Part shown: positions 13,401 to 23,243 of the stretch, one piece after another
Layout of the letters: each line of letters starts with the position of its first letter
How positions within the stretch are numbered: position 1 is the first letter of the stretch
Source of the DNA: Acanthaster planci
Taxonomy: Eukaryota > Echinodermata > Asteroidea > Valvatida > Acanthasteridae
Direction of reading: 5' to 3'
NCBI RefSeq assembly: GCF_001949145.1
Contig: NW_019091473.1
Location: 52,411 to 107,873 of the forward strand
DNA length: 55,463 bases
Program-made: the position numbers and the translations under genes
The notes under the pieces: generated by a model
What the model saw: only the letters and a program-made list of their open reading frames with translations
Told to the model about the DNA's origin: nothing
The model's database searches: none

Positions 13401-15090
13401 GTTGCCTATTACTACAGATTAGGCATGTCTATCTAAACCTGAATCAGAAGCATAGCTAGGAGGGAGGTACATGTACATATAACTGCACTGTACCGGTACT
13501 TAAGACTGAAAAGGAGGAGTGCCCCTTTCCCATAGGGCTGTTGTAGGTAGAACATCCCAATAAACATAATCTGTTCTTATTTGTAATTGGTTTGGTGTTT
13601 GTAGCTTTCTGTTGAGCTTCTAGTGCTGGTGATATGTTTAACGTACATGTACATGTATGGCTTTTGGGAGCTTTATGTATGGATACTTTACAACAACAGT
13701 ACATCACTACATGTACATGTATATCACTTCCTGCCAGTCTCAACTGATCGATGGAAGGTCAGGCGTTGAGCCAGCACTGCTGCTTTAGAATGTCCTTGAC
13801 TTAACAAATATTTTCTAATTATTACTACCTTATCTGTCAACCATTACAGGCCATGCCAACTGTATACAAGTGGATTATGTTGTACCATTTATTAAAATAC
13901 CCTTTGACCTCTCAGAATTCCCAAGAAAGTGTGAATATTTCCCATAGAGGTTTTGCAATTTCTCAGGGAAATATCAGGGAGAACTAAAAAAGAACTATGT
14001 TTTCGTAAAAAGTCAAACACCCTAAAATATGCCTTTTTTGTTGCAGCACTGCTACAAGGGCATCTTTCTTTTTTTTGGAAAATCTATTTATGATTGTTTT
14101 CTTGCAAATGATCTAATATTAGCTGCTACTAATTACTTCAACTTCTCTCTGTTTCTTCAACAGCCAAGGGAAATCTTCCCCTAGAAAGGAAATTTTACAC
14201 AACATTGATCCAATACCATACCCTTCATTACCTTATATGGCTGAATATGAGCCTCAGGGTGGAGTGTTTTACCCTGATGCATACTTCAACACCAGCAATA
14301 ACCTGCCTGGTTCATATAACACCACTATCAGGGCAGCCATAAGAGTTGGAGACTGGAAACTCCTCACTGGATATCCAGGTACTATGAAGAACTGACTACA
14401 TTCTTGAATGTTGCCCTCTACTGGTGCCAACAAGGAGTGTGCAGGCAATTTGTTTCCACACTAGCAACATAAACATTAAACAGTCCACATTTGGTCTTTG
14501 AGTTTTCATTTAACCGTAACCCCCAAGGGTTGCTGGCCTAACCTTCCCCATTCACACAAAGTTAACCACCCTTAAGGGACTTTGTGCACAGAGGCTGTTG
14601 GACTTCGTTTATCTGAGGTATGCCAAACCCAATGCAAAAGCCAGCTGTCTGGGCCGACCAGACCTATCCCCACAGAATTAGACACTTTACTTCTGTTTAA
14701 TTCTGTGTGGTTGGGGAAGGTTAGGGTTTTAAAGAGGTTTTTCTTTGTCCCAATTATCCTGTCCACATATACTTCTACACTTTTCTGTGTTACCCAATAG
14801 ACTTTTTGTCATACATTTAAACAGGAAACAGCAGTTGGATACCACCCCCTGATTCAGGAATTGTCCCCATCCACCCAGTAGAGCAGAAAAGTAAATATGT
14901 GTGGCTGTTCAACATCCGGGAGGACCCCAACGAGTATCATGACCTATCCGATGCCAGACCTGACAAGGTCAAGGAGCTGGTTGGTAGATTGCAGTACTAT
15001 TACAGTAGTCTGGTACCACCATTTTACCCCCCTGGAGATGTAAGAGCAAACCCAGCCCTGCATGGGGGTATTTGGACCAATTGGGAATAA
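4111..15090 (+). CDS. arylsulfatase B-like sulfatase (N-acetylgalactosamine-4-sulfatase family), 7 coding exons with one duplicated exon
   Basis: Spliced coding exons are 4111-4404, 5154-5340, 7712-7908, 9000-9207, 11373-11622 or 11665-11914, 14164-14378 and 14825-15090. All junctions are GT-AG with matching phases (0,1,0,1,2,1), giving 538 residues; human ARSB has 533. A signal peptide covers about residues 9-31. The sulfatase signature is [13 protein letters not shown], with Cys85 the residue converted to formylglycine, and the second signature is [13 protein letters not shown]. Expected active-site residues are all present: D47, D48, C85, R89, K139, H141, H238, D296, N297 and K314. The family hydrolyses sulfate esters, typically of dermatan or chondroitin sulfate, in lysosomes; the exact substrate here is inferred. 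The ATG at 4111 has A at -3 and G at +4. The only oddity is the tandem duplicate of exon 5. Confidence 0.93.
4405..5153 (+). other. sulfatase intron 1
   Basis: This phase-0 intron begins GTGATG and ends TCCTAG. I see no second coding exon or recognised repeat inside it. Confidence 0.75.
5154..5340 (+). CDS. sulfatase exon 2: GKWHLG signature
   Basis: The acceptor is TCCTAG and the donor GTGAGT. The exon encodes residues 99-160 plus the first base of Gly161. It contains [13 protein letters not shown], the second sulfatase signature, with catalytic Lys139 and His141, followed by the conserved RGFDTFFG turn. It is too short to show as a long uninterrupted ORF in its own frame, because stops lie close on both sides. 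Confidence 0.9.
5341..7711 (+). other. sulfatase intron 2 (2.37 kb)
   Basis: This phase-1 intron begins GTGAGT and ends TTTTACCAG. It holds T-rich runs and ACATGTAC-type simple sequence, for example near 5538 and 6453. I found no extra sulfatase exon and no recognised mobile element in it. Confidence 0.7.
7712..7908 (+). CDS. sulfatase exon 3
   Basis: The acceptor is TTACCAG and the donor GTAATT. The exon completes Gly161 and encodes residues 161-226, starting with the family-typical [12 protein letters not shown] and ending in ENHNSAK. NGS forms a potential N-glycosylation site. It ends on a complete codon (phase 0). Confidence 0.9.
7909..8999 (+). other. sulfatase intron 3 (1.09 kb)
   Basis: This intron begins GTAATT and ends TCTGTACAG. 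The only ambiguous base of the window, an n, is at 8327. No coding exon was seen. Confidence 0.7.
9000..9207 (+). CDS. sulfatase exon 4: conserved histidine segment
   Basis: The acceptor TCTGTACAG lies directly before [18 protein letters not shown], where His238 matches the active-site histidine (H242) of human ARSB. The exon ends with VLIFST plus the first base of the Asp296 codon (phase 1), so the metal-binding Asp-Asn pair has to come from whichever exon 5 copy is joined next. Confidence 0.92.
9488..9610 (+). repeat. GGTCTC/GGTCTT hexanucleotide array, left subterminal block
   Basis: Degenerate head-to-tail GGTCTC and GGTCTT words follow a T-run at the left end of the hAT-like element. 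A matching block lies at 10406-10556. Such arrays near transposon ends can be transposase-binding sites, but that role is inferred here. Confidence 0.7.
10406..10556 (+). repeat. GGTCTC/GGTCTT hexanucleotide array, right subterminal block
   Basis: This is the same degenerate hexamer as at 9488-9610. It ends within the right terminal repeat GGATACAACACTG. The blocks sit in direct rather than inverted orientation relative to each other. Confidence 0.7.
11373..11622 (+). CDS. sulfatase exon 5a (alternative copy): DNGG metal site and catalytic Lys
   Basis: The acceptor is TCTGTGAAG and the donor GTGACT. The exon is 250 nt, entered in phase 1 and left in phase 2. It encodes [18 protein letters not shown], then the active-site Lys, then [17 protein letters not shown] and HVSDWFPTL. 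It matches exon 5b at about 58 of 83 residues. Both copies keep Asp296, Asn297 and Lys314, so either should give an active enzyme. Joining both copies would break the frame (250 is not a multiple of 3). Confidence 0.88.
11623..11664 (+). other. 42-nt spacer between alternative exons 5a and 5b
   Basis: The spacer begins GTGACTG, contains CTAAC (a branch-point-like word) and ends GCCTGTAG, so it carries both splice signals. At 42 nt it is probably too short to be removed efficiently by an animal spliceosome. Retention would read straight into TGA, since exon 5a ends AG and the next bases are GTGA. Confidence 0.85.
11665..11914 (+). CDS. sulfatase exon 5b (alternative copy): DNGG metal site and catalytic Lys
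   Basis: The acceptor is GCCTGTAG and the donor GTGATT. This exon is also exactly 250 nt and runs phase 1 to phase 2. It encodes [18 protein letters not shown], the catalytic Lys, [17 protein letters not shown] and HVSDWFPTL. It differs from exon 5a mainly in the stretch after HSPL ([13 protein letters not shown] in place of [13 protein letters not shown]) and in the linker before LDGYNVW. It is open throughout with intact signals, so it does not look decayed. Confidence 0.88.
11915..14163 (+). other. sulfatase intron 5 (2.25 kb)
   Basis: This phase-2 intron starts at the exon 5b donor and ends CTTCAACAG. It contains a dispersed repeat at about 12860-12995 with a relative near 34505-34790, and ACATGTAC-type simple sequence near 12785, 13467, 13645 and 13710. 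I found no third copy of exon 5. Confidence 0.7.
14164..14378 (+). CDS. sulfatase exon 6
   Basis: The acceptor TTCTTCAACAG completes Ser379 from the AG left by exon 5. The exon encodes KEILHNIDP, a conserved ARSB-family segment, and ends [13 protein letters not shown], also typical of the family. The donor GTACTATG leaves one base of Gly451. Several NTS/NTT-type N-glycosylation sites are visible. Confidence 0.9.
14379..14824 (+). other. sulfatase intron 6 (446 bp)
   Basis: This phase-1 intron begins GTACTATG and ends ATTTAAACAG. The open frames inside it read through non-family sequence and are not supported. Confidence 0.75.
14825..15090 (+). CDS. sulfatase exon 7 (C-terminal exon with stop)
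   Basis: The acceptor is TTTAAACAG. It encodes residues 451-538: [29 protein letters not shown] (the conserved C-terminal LFNI-DP-E-HDL segment) and a GIWTNWE end before TAA at 15088-15090. A mutated copy of this same exon lies at 20614-20878 on the other strand. Confidence 0.92.
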
Positions 15091-18000
15091 TGGACACGTG
15101 GACTAAACCTTTTTAGAACATGTTTTTTTATTATTGTGATTGTTCGTATCACAATGACAGTAACCATATATTGTAGATAATTCAGCATCTACCACTATAA
15201 ACCACAATGATATCATGTAACTGTCTTGGTCATTTTGGAGGGTGCCTGTTTTGTCCCCAGTTGTTAGTTTCCAATTCCCTTATCACATTGTATATGTAAG
15301 TAATTGCAAGTTCATATTTTGTAAACATTATCTTTTCCATATCATTGTAGTGAACATTCTTGAGTGAATTATGGATGCGTATACAATCCAGATCTTGCTG
15401 ACATCTTCAAAAAAGATGATATTACCTTTTACTTTAAGCATTGTATGCTGTTTTTTCTTTACTTTCCTAAAGCTGTAGAAAAACACAAATATGAGTTTAA
15501 ATTGTCTGAGAGCTGTCTGAACACGTGTCATTGTTTATTTTGGTAACTCCACAGTTTACAGGTTAAATCCAAAAAAAGGTAAGGTTTTGCAAATCAGGTT
15601 TTCTGAGATATTGGATTATTTTGATTACCTATGTTTATGATAAATACGGTTTATTATGGTATACAGATGGTCTAAAAGCAACAATTTGAATAATATTTTA
15701 GTTAAGCAGCCGAATCTTTGATATTAAAAATGTATATGCTTGTATCTTTGTCTTTGGATTCAGATTTCAACTTTTATGGAATGTTTGTTCACCTTGTGGA
15801 AAAGATCACAAGTAAAGTGCATATTATTTCTACTTGGGAACTCTGGTGATGAAGTAAGGGGAAAAAAACCACACGTAAATATCCGTCATTTTATGTAAAT
15901 TTAAGAGTTCATTTAATGCCACTAGCCCAAAAGTTCTTAGAAGTTTACATAGCTGACCACCACCTTCCCTTTTCACTGGTTTTATAGTTCTAAAAATTGA
16001 CATATATATGTACTAAAAATATTCTCTTGTCAGAAATTACTTGCCAGGTGATTACCCGAAGTATAGCTGTAGACTTTAACACGGGAAAACGGGTGAGGGG
16101 AGTCAATGAAAAGTACAGGGCAGTCACTATCAAACTTCAGTTTTCAGTGTTTTTGCTGAGGTCCATTAAAGTAAAGGCCCATAGCAGGGAGGCCTGGCCC
16201 ATTAAATCAAGGGTATGAAAATGTTAACGACGATGGAGAGATTGAATTGCGGAATTTCAACCTTGGATCATAAACAATCTCTGTGCATTTCTGGGAATTT
16301 GAGGGACTTGCTAAATACGTGTTCTGTTTATGTCGCCCAATTATCATTCAGGTAAAATGTGTTCATTATTTTCGAATAGAAGTAGTTTAATTCATTGTAT
16401 CCATGGGACGTGGCACAAAAGTCAGTTGTCCCCAAGTAGGCCTACTGTAATAAAACTGGGCATATGCCGGTATTTGCTTTAGACTTGAAAGAAGAAGAAT
16501 AACCATGTTGTATAGATGAATCCAGCCACAGTTCAGGGGACGTTCCTGATGACCTCGACACGTCCGTAAGTCTCTATCATGACGTGCAAGCTTATGTTTT
16601 TTCACTGATATTTTATGTTTGTGTCGGAACATAACCTGATTTTACGAAAATGGGGTGTAAAAGAAACCCTGGAGCTTGTGCTTGATCGCCATCGGAGGTC
16701 AGATAGAAATTTTCCAGAGGTGTTCGAATCTTGATGAAGTGCAGGATTTTTCTCTGTTTTGTTCACGTAATTAGTAACATTTTTAGCACATTCTGTACAA
16801 TATTCGTTTTCACTTTCTCGACGGAAACAAAATCTGCAGACCGAGACAATCACAATAGCAGGTTAAGCATAGTATAAAGATCATGCTCAGCAAAAAGAAA
16901 TAGGAACTAGACCTTTTGGCACATCAATGCTTCGCTGCGGGCTGTTTGGCAATATTAGATGTTTGGTATAGGCCTAATACAGGCGATTATTTTATGCGTG
17001 TCATGCCGAAATATAAATAATGATGCAGAAAACTAAATACTGGGTTGTTTGCACTTCACGAAATCAAGTTTACCAACTTGAACTTGCTGCTTATCGATAT
17101 ACAGATGTCAGTCTCTTCTACATTTTTATGTCAGACTCTCCACCTTTTGCTTTCTGGTGCGGCCTCATTTATTAGTCTGTCTTCGTTGTGGATTTTTTTG
17201 AATCCATGTACTGTCTGTACCACTCGTGACCAGTGAAAGTTCGAGGCTTGGCTGCCTCGACCAGCTCCAAGCAGCGCTTTTAGTACAACTTGGTCCTGGT
17301 CTTCGAGAGTAAGATATCATTTCGTTGGTTAAGCCGCGTGAGGTAAGTCAGACTGAGCAGCAGTTTCTAGGGATGGGAATTTAAGTTAAATTTGAAAAAC
17401 GTTAGAATACTTTCCCATTCCATTTAAACACATAACGTCCCATTCTTAGTATCTTCCTCTTCCAAATCCAACTCAGTTGCATAGAATAGCCTGGAAAAGA
17501 TAAATCAGGAGTTGAATGTATAAGCTTTAGAAAGGCACTGGATCAATTATTCAGCCTCAGGATGAGGTTCCTTCACCATCGAAACATGAAGTAGTTGACA
17601 AAGGTCAGGACCTGAAGGGACGAGTCTCTGAGATGTACGGTAATGATCGAAGGGAGCGCTTGGAAAAACGTGTATGGGAGAAATGACCTCTGTGTTCACC
17701 CTATCGATGTCCTTATATTAGTGCTGCCTTGAAAGTTTTGCGTTAATCATAGCCAGTGTACAGATTCGAATTTCAAAGAAGCGCATTTTGTAATATTCCT
17801 TTCGTCGTTGCGCTGTGGTAGGGCTATAGCTTGAAGAGGTTCTGCAAAAACGTTCTTTTTGATTGATGTGAAATCCCAATGTATGTATTATAAATGCAAT
17901 ACATTTCCTTTTCTGCACAATTTAAATTATTTTCTGAAACGGCTGTCCAATTTTATTGATATCTGTAATAAAACAACACCTGCCCCGAAAGAGTGTTCAA

Positions 18001-20284
18001 GTATTGTGTCTAACATGCAGGTTGTTTCGATTCTATAAAAGGGGCAATGTCCCCCAGAAAAGTTGCCTATTTACAGCACTCCCGGTCCCGCAGTATACGC
18101 CAATGACTCTTTGTGTGTAGAGTTCTGTACCTTAAGCGCTAGTTCTCTGCACCCCCAGATCATATCGTTCACCTCATGAACTCATCTTCTAACATCTTGT
18201 GGAACATTGCTTGTCCGTTCTTCCATAGAGCTAAAAACCCATCGTACTCCACAAAGGGCAGTGCGGTCGTAAAATTTTACGGGCTCTCAGCAGGCGAAAA
18301 AAAAAATCCAGCCGGTCCCTGGCCAATTGCCGTTCAACTGTACAACAGCATCCAGATGGGAGTCATCCTGGTTTTTTTTGTTCAATACTTGGCCTTGCCT
18401 GACCCTTAAACTAACTTCTGAAGGCTGTTCGGCATCGTAGAAGCTTAGTGGCTTTCCAGAAGGCACGTGTCTGGGTTATTCTACCCCGGCAGATAGCATA
18501 TCCAAAGAATATTTCATGTGCCTTAATTGTTACCCTCGAGCAGTTACTGAAAGCTTACATAGAACTGCTGCAGGGTCAAAGCTCACTACCTTTTCCTGTT
18601 TTTTTTTCGGATTTAATGGTTTGAGGGTGCAGAGGACATCCGTGTAGAAAAATAAGGTTAGTAGAAAATCTATGCTCAACAATTAATAATAACAGGATTA
18701 TAAGACAGGTGTCACCACTATCCCCATAGAAAGACTTAATAGAAATTAAAAAACACACTATGCGAGGCGAAGGGTTATTAACACATGCCATTAAGACACA
18801 CGATCAAGGCACTGCTTATGTCACCTTTCCAAGAATGACCTCCAGACCAGAACATCTGTTATGAGGTACCTGGCCATTGCAGCTAGCCGCTGGCACCTTT
18901 TCATCTGGGTAGCTGGCCTCTCCAGTGAGGTTATTAGATGTGCCGGTGATCTTCCAAATCTCAGAAGTTCCCATTTCTTCTTGTAGCCTACTTTTCCAGT
19001 CTTCATCCAGCACTCACGGTCCCCGCAGGAAAGCCTGACACAGACACTTCCTAACCGTGTCTCTTCGACCACTCTCTTTCAGTAGCCATCCCAAGATTCT
19101 TTATTGCTAAGGACCAACCGTGCTCGATTCAGAGGCTGCGTCACTGGCCTTAGTATACAGCTCAGTGGCAGACTAAAGCCTTGGGAATCTCATGACAGAA
19201 AGACAGTACCGGCCCTCTGTGAGAGCCGTTTGGTATTAATTGTGATTGTCTGCCTTCTGCAACGTCATGGTGTATATACATAGGCCTACCTTATATTTGT
19301 TTTATAAACCTGTTGGCTGCTAAAGAAAACAATTATGAATATTTACATGTGGAAACTTAATTCTTCCTGAAGATATTACTTGCCTACCTGCATTGATGTT
19401 CCCAAACAATCGTGTACGTTAAACAAAAGAATTAATGACCGTCCACGATTCCCGATTCCCATGATTCCAATATGATTCCCAAGGCCTTTTAAAAACAATT
19501 AAATTATGAACAAAAGAGGACAATAGGAACGTGCACGATTGCCCCAAAACACGTTTATATTATGCTCGTCTGAACTGTCATCATTATAAAGTCATCGTCT
19601 CTGAGCTTCTCCTTTAGCAGTCGATGAGATCTAAGAAACTATGAAGCCCCTGCCAACCTCTGAGATTATCCATGTTGGTTTTATACTTGAGGGTGGCATT
19701 GCAAATACCTTTTTATGAAATATATTTCATAATTTGTTTCAGAGTTTGCATTCGGTTTCGTGGTGATTCTTTACGAAGAAGTGTTTTCATCTGTCCTTTC
19801 AGTTTTCAGTTTCGTATGACATACGTTCTTGTATCACGGCCGCTGTTTGAATGAGTAAAAATGTGTAAGCTTGGATTTTGTTTGTGTTACTGTGTGTACA
19901 GGTATTGCCCACAAAGTAGTGCGCAGGATCTGTAGTCGAAGGGACGCCTCTCGACCGATTATAACGCTCAGTAGATTTTAGCCTCATTAGAGTAATCCGT
20001 GCTTAAGTCAAGTTTGGGAAAGGAATTAGACCATTAACTGATTTTTACTCTGTTGATAATGTTGTGCATGAGCGAAGATAAATATGAAAAGGCTTGGTGT
20101 TAAAGCAGAACCTAACCAGGCGTTTTAATTCTTGTGACTGTGGCGGCTACCGATCTTTAAGGTCTCTGACTGATTTTACCCCTATGGCTATCTGCTCTCT
20201 TACCTAGTTATTCAGTCATCCGGTGATTCGATTATTTGCATGTTCAGTAATTTGCAAAGGAGTAGGGAGAGGCTATTTAATCAT
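15091..20284. other. 3' UTR of sulfatase and intergenic region, no gene seen
   Basis: The sulfatase 3' UTR begins here. The first ATTAAA-type word I see is at 15723 and an AATAAA at 16449, so the polyadenylation site is not fixed. The small open frames at 18176-18409 and at 18816-19072 (minus) have no recognisable family features. The rest is AT-rich single-copy-looking sequence. Confidence 0.5.
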
Positions 20285-20450
20285 TATGTGGGGTCGCAGG
20301 ATGTCGTGAATTCGAGTGCCACCTGAGTACGCTTGTGGGTTTTTTCACATGCCTTCGGAGTCATACACTGAGTACACAGTGGGAAAATACATGTTGGGCA
20401 GGGCAAAAATCCAAAATTAGTTTACATCTCAGCGACGCAAATCCTACTTT
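20285..20450 (+). mobile_element. tRNA-derived SINE, 5'-truncated copy
   Basis: This matches, in the same order, the body of the better SINE copy at 25712-25866: a decayed B-box (AATTCGAGTGCCAC), a GTACGCTTGTGGGTTTT block, and the tail GGGCAGGGCAAAAATCC-AAAATTA. It continues into CAGCGACGCAAATCC, which is also seen at the end of the third copy (25985-26055). The tRNA head upstream of the B-box is not recognisable. Confidence 0.7.
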
Positions 20451-20613
20451 GAAACAATTATTGTACAGATAAAATTTGAAGGCTTCTTATTTTAACCATG
20501 CTGTAAATAACATAATCAATACAAGCTTTTATCTTCTTTGCTTTGTCTTTTTGGTTGCTTCTTTTACACAGTAATCCAGTGCTTATATTGACTTAGTAAG
20601 GAAAGGTGGAACA

Positions 20614-20878
20614 CTACTCCAAGTTGGTCCAGATTCCGTCTTGCACAGCAGGATCGGCTCTTGAATCTCCAGGGTGTAATATGGTGGCACCAGACATTAT
20701 AGTTGGCGCTGCAGTCCGCCGACCTCATCTCAACTATACCTGGTTTAACGTCAGAGAGGTCGTAGTACTCATTGGGATCGCCCTTAATGTTAAATACCCA
20801 GATGTGTTTACCCTCAACCTGAACCGGAGAGATGGGGACGATTCCTTAACCAGGAGGCGGAATCCATGCTTCCGTTTC
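20614..20878 (-). pseudogene. arylsulfatase B-like last-exon pseudogene
   Basis: On the minus strand, an acceptor GCTGAAACAG is followed by a 265-bp copy of sulfatase exon 7 (266 bp in the intact gene). Readable matches are WIPPP, GIVPI-PV, VFNIKGDPNEYYDLSD, LVPPYY and RADPAVQDGIWTNLE before the stop. It has an in-frame TAA directly after WIPPPG and needs at least two frame changes, so it is not functional. No other exon of this copy was found upstream on the minus strand, where a DIRS-like element begins about 450 bp away. It may be a remnant of a second, inverted sulfatase gene. Confidence 0.85.
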
Positions 20879-21332
20879 CTGTTTCAGCAAAAAAATCACG
20901 TGCTATGATTAAATTAATAGCCTGTACCCTGGCAGAAGAACCTGGGAATTACATGTATTCTTCAATTTGAAAATCTAATGTCATAAAAAGTGCATCACTG
21001 CCATATGGCATCAGCTGTTTTGTTGACATACATACATTACGTATTGATTCTCAAAATGAGTCTTGTCATACCTCAGATTTTGTTATAAGAAAGTGAGTTA
21101 TTTCAAAGCGCCTTTAGTCAAAAGCCGAAATGTAAGTTTTGCTTTGAGCAGAATATTTCGTTGACGTCCAATAACACCACCTTTTCTATGATGCTATTCA
21201 CAGAAAATTATTTACAAACAATAATTTTTAAATCTGAACCGAAAATACCCAAAAAAGTGAGTTGTCTTCCCATTAATTAATTTCAAATGACTGTTTCATA
21301 TATGCGTCATTTGAAAGGTCAGACTACTATAA

Positions 21333-22011
21333 TTACAAGCCTAAATTCTGAGATACCTTAAGTTGATTTTCGAGCGACTCTTGCACGTACCCATCTTTGG
21401 ATTTGTTAGATTGCCACCTGTCGTGCTTCTTAAATAAAGATGATTTACAATACAAAACTGGTCGAAATAAGAATTGTGTTGTAAAAAATGTAGTTTTAGC
21501 CTGGTGTAAATATTTTAGCAACATCGCAACAGGGCACGTAGGCCTATTGGTGCCAGTCTTGGAAATATGAATCCAAGCCTTAACCGTCCCTATATTGATC
21601 GGTCTTACTTTTGGTCAAAAATATTCTGTCAAATGACGAATGCATATCAATATCACATTCTCGAATGTTAATGAGCTCGTTATTCCTTAGAAAGCCAGCA
21701 AAGGAAAGTGTGCACATTGAACAGAGACGGGCATGCATAAGATTATCTGCAAGCCCGAATCTGACCACAATTTCCTTAAGAATATCAGCAGTAATTGGTT
21801 CTTTTTTGGAAATCGGCCTCGCGGCGATACGCTTAATCCCTTCTAAAGTCAGGCGTAAGAACTTCTTATCACAAGGATTATCTGTTATTGACGGATTGCA
21901 ATCATGATGCCATTTGACACTGTAAAAAATTCTCTCAATTTTAGAAAATGGCGTATTATCATTCAGTAATTCTACAAAAAAATTGGCCAAGTCTTCTGAG
22001 CTGGCTGGCAT
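21333..22011 (-). pseudogene. DIRS-type tyrosine recombinase (broken)
   Basis: The open stretch 22011-21580 contains FAGFLRNNELINI, whose Arg matches the first catalytic Arg of the recombinase fold, then the KSKTDQYRDG lysine turn typical of DIRS recombinases. After a frameshift near 21570, the stretch 21524-21333 continues with the family-typical FLFRP. The C-terminal H-x-x-R and catalytic Tyr were not found in frame. Confidence 0.8.
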
Positions 22012-22406
22012 CGCTGTAACGTATTGTTTGTTACACCAAGCTTGCCAATCGGTGAAACATCTGTAGTATTTGTCGGTCGTTCGAGATGCTCTTAAAGCTT
22101 TTAAGACTACTTGTAGTGTATAGGCCTATGCACGCTAGTCAATTCTGAAAGACAAAAGTCATGACATATGCCAGGTAAAATAACCGGTCAAGCGACGAAG
22201 ATTATGAATCCTTCAGGCCAGCGCCCAGTATGTGAGCCAACATTTATAATTCCTTGTTCAATTAATTTTTTATATAACCTACAGGAGAATGTCGGTCAAC
22301 TTTAATAATAGTCTGTACCAGACAAAATGAGTATTCTTATAAGCCACGCGGCCTTAAGTTGTACAACCATGCACTGCAGCTACAAATCATATAACTTCTG
22401 GAGATC

Positions 22407-23030
22407 TTGGCGAGAGCTACCAAGCGGAATTACTACTCTCGACAGCCACGAGGCCACGTAGTACAACAATCGTGCAGATCCCGTATCCACGATACATGTA
22501 GAGGGGAAAATACAAGAATTAAAAAATTGCTTGATGAATCGACCATTTTATGCTTGTGTGCGGAAGTTCTTTCCTGGGACGAGTTCTTTCCTTGGACAAA
22601 TAAATTCTCGGAATTACTAACTCTCAACGTGTCAATAATTATTTCACGGTAAGGGCTCGAGCTGGAAAAAAGTAAAGGCCAAAAGACTGCAGATGGCCAT
22701 TCAGGTACCACAAGTGTTCCTCTAGCTCTGCAAGGTTTTACATGCTGAAGAACCCTACAGACTAAAATCTATTGGCGGTACCAACCAATTGTTATCGGCA
22801 CTCCAATCAACACTAAACGCATCAACCTGAGATGAATTCAAGCTCCAGTATTTTGAGTGGAAATGAGGTAATTTTGTATTATACTCGTTAGCAAACTTAC
22901 CTACAGTATGTGGACCCCACAACCCGTCTAAGAAGTCGAAAAATATTTGGGAGACTCCCCAGTCGTCTAAATCCACAAAACTTACTACGACGATCCGCTT
23001 CCACATTCTCCTGACGAGGGATCCACTCAA
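22407..23030 (-). pseudogene. DIRS polyprotein, region after RNase H
   Basis: Two open stretches (23030-22755 and 22711-22407) carry segments typical of DIRS and related elements: DDWGVSQIFFDFLDGLWGPH, KLPHFHSKYW, DAFSVDW and NNWLVPP, then VPEWPSAVFWPLL. They are in order but separated by a frame break near 22750. Confidence 0.8.
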
Positions 23031-23243
23031 CCTTTAGCTTAATATTGTTGCAGTTACAGAAGTACGTTTACCACAGATCTAGACTTATTTCCTGTAACTC
23101 TGAAGCCATGCTACCCCTGGTAACTATAGACATGACCCCTTTCTTATCTAAAACACACCGTTTTCACCTTGAGCACTGAACTGAATGCTCTGATCGCAAG
23201 GGATGCCCCTTTTAACTCACGCCATGTGGAACTCTTCTCTCTC

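Noticed and set aside
18176-19072. Small ORFs at 18176-18409 (+) and 18816-19072 (-)
   Set aside because: They are short, with no recognised motif, no convincing start or splice context, and composition like the surrounding DNA.
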